64,000 nucleotides of DNA from Taiwanofungus camphoratus (Eukaryota; Basidiomycota; Agaricomycetes; Polyporales; Taiwanofungaceae), in assembly GCA_003999685.1 (NCBI GenBank), contig CP021223.1, positions 2,852,001 to 2,916,000 on the forward strand. Direction: 5' to 3'. The notes under the pieces are model-generated. The model was not told the origin of the DNA. It did not search any database and saw only the letters and a list, made by a program, of their open reading frames with translations. Both the position numbers and the translations under genes were made by a program. This document shows positions 56,159-64,000 of the stretch, in pieces (the stretch's first letter is position 1; each line of letters opens with the position of its first letter).

Positions 56159-59100
56159 ATTCGGGCGATGCAGGGCTGCTCCAAAAACCTATGGTCAAAC
56201 GAGAAGACTTCTAGCGAGAAGTCCCTATGGACTCACGTCTTTGAGGTGTAGAATTGGGAGAGTACCGGACGTTAGATCGCATTATCATCGGAGTGTCGGG
56301 GTTGCGGAAATACGAGCAAGAAGCGAGCAGAGACCTGTCCTCGAGTTGTTCCGGCGCAAAGGGGCGAGAGCAGCATGCCATAATTCACCTTCAGAAATGA
56401 GATGAATGTGTCAATCTCGCGTATAAGAAAGGTATATTGATGCTGCAGTGGAAAGAGCTGTGCGCGATGTATACGAACAAGGATATAAGGTGAAGACCGT
56501 GATGTTGGAATCAATGGCTACGAACGAGAGGCTGGAGAGCGGCTAACTTGGAGATCGGAGTCGAGCGGTGGCGGTAAAAGGATCTAGGCCGCAAGAGGCG
56601 AACAATTGGTGGGAGCACAGCTTTAACAGGGATCAACGGGAGGGCAAGACAACAAAAGCAAAAGCGGCGCGAGCGTATTATAGTTGCCTAGATGCGCGTC
56701 GCCGGCGGCTGCCTGCTCAGGGCTAGAGGTAGGAATTAACCATCGCGGGCATCCCCGGTCGTTTTTAAAACATATCGGGTATCGAGGTAAACTGGGTTCG
56801 TTCAATGCAGTGCAGTAGCCGTAATAAATATTACAAACTGACCTCAACCCCATGAGCGCGGTGCTGATTGGACGGAATCACCGGACAATGCCAGTACCGA
56901 AGAGGCAACTATTGGCGACATCAACGCATCCATTCGCGCAGCACATTGTGGTCTCTCTCGGTCGGCAAACTAGACAGAGACCACGCGTGCAGTACATATA
57001 AGTATTGGGAGGCATGTACTAGCAGCAGGCGGTGGACGCCCCGCCTTGTAGGCTGTGAGCGAACGATAGCCTCGTGTTGATCTGAACATTGCGGATAGGA
57101 GAAGGAGGAGATCCGCCATCAAACGCGCACGTGGATCGCCCGAGGCACACTGCACAGCCATCGCGTGACTCTCGCGTGGCAATATCTTGGCGCAGATCAC
57201 TTCTTTCCCCTGCAGATCACTTCTTCCTATAGACGGTCCTCCCGCCCTCATCTATGGAAATACATATGCTGCTCCTGAAAGCCGTGTCGTTCCGGCAGGC
57301 TTCATGGAGTTGACCGCTACGTACCCGCGCCTCGAGTCGGGTTCACTCTTGGCCGTCAATGCGGGAAAGCAGGAGCCGGTTCGAACACGTTTCAGCTCTC
57401 CTCCCACACAAGGGGCAACCAGGAACAACCGTGCTGCAGAATGCAAAATACCGTCTGGATGTCGAGTTCCAAAGTTTCACACCCGCCCCGGACCTCTCAA
57501 GGAACACGAATGTCGCTCAGCCACGGGCGGGAAGACGAAGACACCATCCTGGTTCAATGCGATACCACAAAGCTCTCGATAATGGGTAGAGAGGCCTCCC
57601 GTGGATCATGACGATCGCTATGTCGGTACCAAAGCATACGTGGTGCACCGTATGCGCAGAGAACGATGGATTAGGGAGCAATATAATGAGCCTCGTCCAT
57701 CACTGTAAGATCGCCCTACTTCGTGTCGTTCAACGCTAGTATCGAGTCCGAAACGGTCTACGTAAAGTCGCTGGAGAGAGCAATGACAGCCAATGACGGA
57801 TATCCATCACAATAGTCAGTGCTCGTGTTAATTTTCATATTAACACAGGTATCGATACTATGAAAAGTTTTAACAACGTCGACCAAGGAACGTCGTCACG
57901 CGCCTGACTTTATGCCACATCCGTTCAGACTCGACAGTGGACTGCGGCAAGACGTAACATCACAAGAAAACGCGCTGGAATTCGGCGAGCAGGTAAATTC
58001 GCCACGTATTGCAGGTATAGTGAAAATGGGAACTCGTGAGGCTGCACGAGGAGGACCGGAGTCCAGGTAAGAACGCGGAGCCTAAGCTTCGATGTGTTGA
58101 GCAGTCTATCCGAAGGACAAGTCAGGATTTTGCAGAGGTCTTGTCGGCAACGAAGGACCGGAAGTTGAAGCTTGCAAGACGAGGTAGAGGCCACGAGAGT
58201 GCCCAGGACTCGGTCGTACTGCTAGTAGTGATACGGGTACGGGTCCCAGATGACGATTTATACTGGCATGTGACACCGTCAATCTGTGCATGAAGATAGG
58301 CCTCATAGTCAATCGTGCTCCGTACGGACTGTGGATGGGGATGATCCTCAAAGCTCGTTGTCAGAAGGTGCCACTCGGCAGTCACACAAGAAAAGGGATA
58401 TCCACTAGACAATGAGCTCGTTGACATCAAGAGGAACTAGTGGGTCAATATCAGTTTCCAACCGCACTCGATAGCCTAGAAGGTGCACGAGCATCATACC
58501 AGGATACGGAACCCTGGAAAGCCATTTAGCTAAGGGCGCCGTACGTAAGCAACTCGTGAAAGTCTGTCTCCTTCAAAATCCGATTATGCTGGCTGAGATT
58601 AGGACTCACCTGAGCGAGGCTTGGTTCTAGACGACCGGTCTAATCTCGGCTCAGTGGTCATAGTCTACTTACCGATGACCTTCATACTGTCAGCCATCAA
58701 TGTAAGTGCACCTCCATGCCGTCGCGGCGGAAGGAGCAAAATCCAAGTGGGTCACGGACATTGACTACTTACTGAAACCTCCGACACATCGAAGGTCCTA
58801 TTCGCCTTGGCAATCATCAGCTACTCTGGTGTCTCGGATGGCGCATTTTGCCCTTATTTTCCATCGTCAAGTACAGAAAGTAGGTATCCAGGATAGCGGA
58901 CAAAATTCTCCTGTCTCGTTGCAGATACCAATAGTATATTGTTGTGCGCAGACGACAACCGTCATGACGATATATGATGAGGCTATCATCATCCTCAACA
59001 AAACCAATTTTACCTTTCGAGTAGCGTATTGAGTAATCGATGCCGGGAAAATAAATTCGTAATCTGCACTCTGTAAAAGCCATCACTTACGTTGGAATAC

Positions 59101-59246
59101 TTCTTGACTGTGTCGATACGTTTTCGTTTGTATGTCTCATTGGTCTATCGAAGCAAGGAAGGAGTTGAGACATCGCGGAAGCCTGAGGATGCAGAATACC
59201 TTCCATAAAAGGTTCTCGATGTTGGACCGCGCCTGTCACACTCGCG
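56159..59246. other. Long intergenic region upstream of medA-like gene
   Basis: About 3.1 kb. Open frames at 57187-57582 (plus) and 58430-58122 (minus) have no recognised domain and no good splice partners. Long upstream regions are common for developmental regulators, so part of this may be the medA-like promoter and 5' UTR. I see no repeat with clear ends. Confidence 0.4.
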
Positions 59247-60361
59247 ATGTCACGCTCTCTTACCCCGAGTCTCATGGCTGCCGTAGATGCAGGACATGGT
59301 TCACCAGAGCAGCTTGCTCTTCAGGCCAAGCTGAAGACTTTGGCTGACCTCAACAATCGTCTGCAGAAGTTGCGCGAGCTTCCCGTTCATCTGACACGTC
59401 TGCCCACCCCCGGCGTCTCTTCCAGTTTGCATTCAGCGACGCCGTCCAGTTGGCTGCGCAATGAGTTGAAGGAGTTGAAGGAAGTTGCGGAAACACTGCG
59501 GTCAAAGAAGGTTCAGGAGGCGCTCATTTACGCGCGAGATAGCGAACAGAAGGACAAGACCGGGCTGAGATCAAACAGGCCCCCAGAGAGTCGCAAACGG
59601 AGGTGTGTACCGAAAGCTTTTTAGTAGTAGCATACTCGCTGAGCAAGGTGCTATAGGCGGCCTCCGTCTCCGGAATTTCCCCAGCCGTATCGCGCATTTC
59701 AATCGAAGACCGCATCCTTGTTTCCCTCGCTGGATGATGGGCTGCCTCCAATACGCCTGGAAGGTCTACCCCTTTTCATCAGAGAATACAACAAACTACG
59801 ACAAAATATCAATCTGCATGTTTGGACTCCTGCTAGGGAACATACCCTTACCTTACCCATAGTTCTCCGATTCATTATTCGCGACGTGGTCACTGTATTC
59901 TTGACTTTGAGCCACGGCATCGATGACCTGACTCTGGTTGTGGAAAATGCGACTGCGTTCGGCCCACGAGAGCAGGTGTGCTGCAGATTGTGTCAGAACA
60001 TCACGTACAGTTGCTGACTATCTGCTCTAGAAGCCATCTCATTCTCAATCTGATTATACCGTATTTCAAAAACTTTCTCAGCAAATCGCTAAAATGATAC
60101 AGTCACAACCGCAAATCGGCCTGCGCAATGTTCTTGTTGGCAGCCTCGCCCTGTATCTTGTGCCCGTGCTGACATATTTCCTCTGATTAGGACCTCCTAT
60201 CGTCGTATGAAAATTTATTCGTGCAGCGGTGCACGTCTTGCGAGAGAGTCCTATCCGCTGAAGGACATGTACCTCCTGTCGCTCGAGTGTGGATTGAACA
60301 TGGCGCCGACGCGGGCGGTGCAAGATGGGAATCTCGACATGCTACTTGTCTGCTGCGGTAA
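59247..60361 (+). CDS. MED27: Mediator complex subunit 27
   Basis: Four exons: 59247-59602, 59657-59975, 60031-60135 and 60191-60361, giving 316 residues. An N-terminal helical part (LQAKLKTLADLNNRLQKL) is followed by a central region (LPLFIREYNKLRQNI) and the C-terminal MED27 zinc-ribbon-like segment LFVQRCTSCERVLSAEGHVPPVARVW, of which the CTSC pair and a later His/Cys are the likely metal ligands. MED27 belongs to the Mediator tail/head interface that links activators to RNA polymerase II in the nucleus. Assignment rests on the C-terminal pattern and length, which fit the family. Confidence 0.78.
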
Positions 60362-61494
60362 TATGCATGAATGTGCATGAACATCGGGGCGGTTTACGAG
60401 ACCCTAGCCTAGGCGGCAGTGCCACATCGTTGGGATCGGACATTAGGATTCATTGTGGACCTCATATACACGTCTCAGTGAGGGGACGGGTGAGTACCGT
60501 CCACTTCACCGGACATATTACACGATGAGATAGTTTATCTTACCTACATGCCTGTCGGCAGTATACGCAGATCCTTGTAATCGGATCTTTGATGGCGTAG
60601 TAGTATCCATACGGTGCAAACCGTAGGATGGGCTGAGGATCCGTTTTGCTGCACTAGCTACGACATTACATTGCCTACCTATTTGTTGCAGTACAAATAT
60701 CGAATACTCCTGTTTCGAACGGTCTTCATTCTCTCGGCGATTTGCTGATTCGAAGCAGCAACTGCAGGCCTTGCATGATGCAGCTGCCACACACGTGCGC
60801 ACCCGCTTTCGCAATGTTGCCCGGAATCCGTGATGTGGAATCTCTTATCTATTCCAGGAGGTCTGAAATGCTTGTCAGGGGATCCATAATGGTCCAGAGA
60901 TTTCGACACATTTGTGAAGTTGTTCACATCAGTATTCATGCAGCCATAACATCCGTGCCTAATGGATAAGGCTCATCTGAGGCACCTTAGTAATTAATCG
61001 CGCCTTGGCCATGAAGTTGTTGACCTGAGAAGTTAGAATACACGGCATACGAGTATACAATATGTTCGCTTCCGAGGTGTGCCGATACACTCGCTAGGTC
61101 CGTGGACATCCTAGTCCCAGGTCTTGTGCCAGACTTAAATCAAAATTTGAAAGATGATGCGCGGTTGCACATTCACATGGTGGCTTAGACTGTGCATCTG
61201 CATGCCTCAGTCCAAACTACAGCCCTCAGCAGGCTTCAAGCTCAAGAGGATTCGGAGAAAGTCAGACGTTGAATAGACCAACCGGATCGGAACAAGAGAC
61301 TAGCTACCCTGTTTCCACCTCGTTTCCACCATACGTACCCGACCTCCGAGTAACGGGGGCACATACATCAGATCTGCCTGTAATTACAACTTTGGCTGCG
61401 TCAGGCGTGATCGAAGCGAAATTAGCGGGACCTGCGGACTTCATTATTGATGCCAAAGCATTCCTCAAAATCGGAGGGGTATCAAGATAGATCG
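60362..61494. other. Intergenic, no gene seen
   Basis: 1.1 kb between MED27 and the unidentified gene, which converge here. No domain-bearing ORF, tRNA or repeat is evident. Confidence 0.4.
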
Positions 61495-62344
61495 CTAACC
61501 AAGTCCGCCTGCTTCCACTTTATCCGAGAATCGCGTGACAGCCTCTGCCATAGCAATGAGCATCCAGAGCGGAAAAGTACGTAACGAGAACAGCTCACCA
61601 AGTCCATACACCGACACCGACCAAGCCAGCCCATCCTGGGGTACCTGCTTCCGTAAGGCAGTGACCAACCAGGAAACACGCGTAGAACCCCATGCTTTCG
61701 CCCAGAGGCTCGACATTGAAGGCGTATAGATCATCAAAGCGCGAGAGTAGCGTTACCAGCGCAGCGACGCTAGGTATAGAAGGTGGCGCACGGACCGAAA
61801 GGGGGAGATGCGTAGAGGTCGAAAGTCGAACGGGAACGATCTTGCGGCAGCAGGATTAATTTCGGGCAGTCTTGCATTGACAGGGGGGGAAGCGAGAACC
61901 TTGCCATCCTACCTTGGTTTCTTGGCTTAGCCAAAATTGAAGTCCCAGCGCCTTGATCACCGCTTTTTCGTTTCCCTTGTTGAAGTTCCCTTCCCCGAGC
62001 CAGAATGCAATATCGCCGTACTCGTCACTTTCGCTTGTCTGGCCTGCGAGAATACTGCCGCAAGCGGTTGAACTGGCAGCATCATTGGCTCCGAGAGTCA
62101 GCGCTGAGAGAAATTCCTCTTGAGGTCGGTTGTTAGCAGGTGCATCTGGGGGTAAGAGGGCAATGACACCCCTCTCGAGTGCATCTGAGTTGCTGGGTAG
62201 CTCGGCGGAATCGAGTCGGTACAACGTAGATAGTGTAGAGCCTATAGAGGATGCGACTATGAATTGTAGTTGTTCTGCACTTGGGATGGCTTGAAAGAGG
62301 GTCTCCCCGCTCAAGGTTTGAATGACGGTCCGGTCCATGTCCAT
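61495..62344 (-). CDS. Unidentified conserved-looking protein
   Basis: Three exons on the minus strand: 62344-61913, 61840-61612 and 61544-61495, giving 236 residues with consistent phases (introns of 72 and 67 bp). The same frame reads coding-like upstream of the ATG (ASRLFCAYRTFALFKTF), with a possible splice acceptor (TTTCAG) near 62423, so the protein may have further N-terminal exons. Features seen: a Ser/Ala-rich segment SSIGSTLSTLYRLDSAEL, an aromatic run GDIAFWLGEGNF, and FDDLYAFNVEPLGESMGFY. I do not recognise a family. It is divergent from the LETM1-type gene. Confidence 0.5.
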
Positions 62345-62648
62345 GTCCACGAAGGTCTTGAATAACGCAAAGGTCCGATACGCGCAGAAGAGACGTGAAG
62401 CCCTTATCAGTGGTTTGCTGAAAGGTCAAATGGTCGTCCGTGGATTGGTCGTGAATCGAGAAAGAGAAAGAAGAGCGTGTTTGGCTGGCGGACACGCCGA
62501 CCGAACGCGTGAACGCTCCGCCGCCTTTTCCCCGACCTCAGCCTCAAGCCTTATTCTTGCCGGTGTTTCGTTTCAATCTTCTGCATACTTGCGCCCTTCT
62601 TTCACTTATAATATTTTTTGAGACCCGTCGATCTCTGGTCTGGCTTGC
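62345..62648. promoter_or_regulatory. Divergent promoter of unidentified gene and LETM1-type gene
   Basis: About 300 bp separate the two predicted starts, so regulatory sequence is likely shared. If the minus-strand gene has more 5' exons, the shared region is shorter. No clear TATA box. Confidence 0.4.
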
Positions 62649-64000
62649 ATGCTTTCTTCGTTTGGTAGAAATGGCTTGGTAGAAAGGTATTCCTGGCAGT
62701 TTTCTCCGGCTTATTGTGGGTTTATGTGACATCGCTCGCTACGGTCTTATCTTGTTAGTCTCGCAGTGACGAGGCATCAGCGAACTTCAGGGGTCTTGCA
62801 CTGCGGTCGACGGAACGCGAGCCGTTTGTCTACAACCCACTCGGATAGAGGCCTGCGCGAGAGGTCGCTCGCCTGCCCTGCTGCCATTCGTCTACTTTCC
62901 ACCACTCCCCCTGGGACAACAAAGCCGACAAATGCAAAACCATCACAACCTATCCCCCCTACTCCTCCAGCATCGAGAAAACACAAAGTGGTATTAAATC
63001 CGGCCCCGGTGAAATCCCCACGGTCACCTTCTACGGAACCAACGTCCTTATCATCCAAACCCTCAACTTCTGAACACGCGAAATCAACGCATACGGATAC
63101 TTCCTCTACTGTATCTACTTCGGTCAAGTCTGACTCGGTGATCGAGGTCAAGAAGCACGACTATGAAGACGCATCCCAGCATGGTATCCTTGCACCACCT
63201 CCGGAGAACACTTCCTGGGCAGGGAAGCTCTATCATCAAGTGAAGGAGCTCTTCGTATGTTCTCAGTAGCGACTACTGTGACCTCTTAATCAATCGCAGA
63301 ACAGAAATTCTATTGGAGGGGCATCAAGTTGATCAACACCAACCGTAGACGGGCACGTGAGATGCAGGAAAGGGTGAGAGCTGGAGGTCCGCCATTGACC
63401 CGATGGGAGACCCGGTTCATTAGGACACATAAGCAGGACGTACTCAAGTGGGTCACTTGGTCGGATTGCCTCGAAATACACACAAACTTTCGATTGCACA
63501 GGCTGGTCCCTTTCCTAATGATTATACTCATTGCGGAAGAGGTCATCCCGCTTGTCGTGCTCTATGCACCCGGATTGCTTCCCTCTACTTGCCTGCTACC
63601 ATCTCAGAAAGAGCGCATTGACGCAAAGAGGAGAGAAAAGCAGAAGATGTATCTACTTGACCGAAAGCCTGTGTTTGAACAGGTTCGCCAGCGCATTTTG
63701 GCCAACCCCGATGTTCCCATCAGCAAGTTGCTGGACAACTCAGCCGTTATCGCCGTGAATGGGTGATTTTTTGTCGTTTATTGGTTGTTTTTCCAATTCT
63801 GAGACTGTTCCCTCCAGATTACTCTCTCTTTCCACTTCAGGACCTAGTGCGCTACGACTTCGCAGACTACAGCGCCATCTGGCTGTTGTTGCTCAGGATG
63901 ATGCACTGCTAAAGGGTGAATCGCTCGGCGGTAAGCTGACGAAGGTTGAACTACGTGATGCTCTGGAAGAACGAGGGCTGTACGTGAATCCTCATGGTTT
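62649..64000 (+). CDS. LETM1/Mdm38-type mitochondrial inner-membrane protein (partial, runs off window)
   Basis: Exons 62649-62664, 62767-63254, 63305-63447, 63502-63762 and from 63818 to the window end. The tiny first exon (MLSSF) is inferred: it gives the only ATG that joins in phase to an Arg/Ser-rich presequence (VTRHQRTSG..NASRLSTT). A Pro/Ser/Thr-rich linker follows, then the LETM1 core: FYWRGIKLINTNRRR, a transmembrane helix (LVPFLMIILIAEEVIPLVVLY), LLPSTCLLPSQKE, and the helical domain with LRLRRLQRHL and ELRDALEERGL. LETM1/Mdm38 proteins sit in the inner membrane and act in K+/H+ (or Ca2+/H+) exchange and in docking mitochondrial ribosomes. The C-terminus is outside the window. Confidence 0.85.

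Noticed and set aside
56159-59246. Genes at 57187-57582 (plus) and 58122-58430 (minus)
   Set aside because: Neither frame shows a domain, a credible ATG context or consistent introns. They look like chance ORFs in an intergenic region.

Overview
This window is a piece of a filamentous basidiomycete chromosome, most likely an agaricomycete. The evidence is many 50-75 bp introns with GT(R)AGT-type donors, a DASH/Spc34-like gene, a medusa-type regulator, a fused AspRS-DUF2156 gene, and chromodomain Ty3/Gypsy retroelements that carry cytosine-deamination scars. I rebuilt exon models by hand. Every complete model listed with exact exons adds up to a whole number of codons.

Layout. 1-6262: two minus-strand genes, an Mtf2-like mitochondrial protein (383-1885) and a 15-exon ergosteryl-aspartate synthase, ErdS (2371-6262). 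6263-13160: no host gene that I can support. It holds degenerate repeats, two tRNA-like pol III relics and one reversed 1.74-kb TG...CA element. 13161-33838: a minus-strand coiled-coil gene split by a four-level nest of insertions. A 1.76-kb TG...CA element (II) sits in the gene, an old Gypsy (A, 15386-32845) sits in II, another TG...CA element (III) sits in the integrase of A, and a young Gypsy (B, 23186-30923, identical 500-bp LTRs) sits in III. Each junction except the outermost has a perfect target-site duplication, and the outermost differs by one CpG transition. A further 980-bp insert interrupts the RNase H region of A.

33839-46548: a microsatellite, two copies of a dispersed repeat, a Baeyer-Villiger-type flavin monooxygenase (36807-39497), a weak orphan ORF, and a DASH Spc34-like gene with a long C-terminal extension (43184-45203). 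46549-53812: a 13-exon DOCK-family guanine-nucleotide exchange factor. 54397-56158: a MedA/medusa-like developmental regulator, convergent with DOCK. 59247-60361: Mediator subunit MED27. 61495-62344: an unidentified protein, divergent from a LETM1-type mitochondrial inner-membrane gene (62649 to the window end).

Most notable observations: the AspRS-DUF2156 fusion; two Gypsy families whose primer-binding site is complementary to the predicted 5' end of their own RNA (Tf1-type self-priming); a third ORF after pol in both Gypsies, each with two CCHC zinc knuckles; and transition-only, TGA-only decay of the older element, which points to cytosine methylation followed by deamination.
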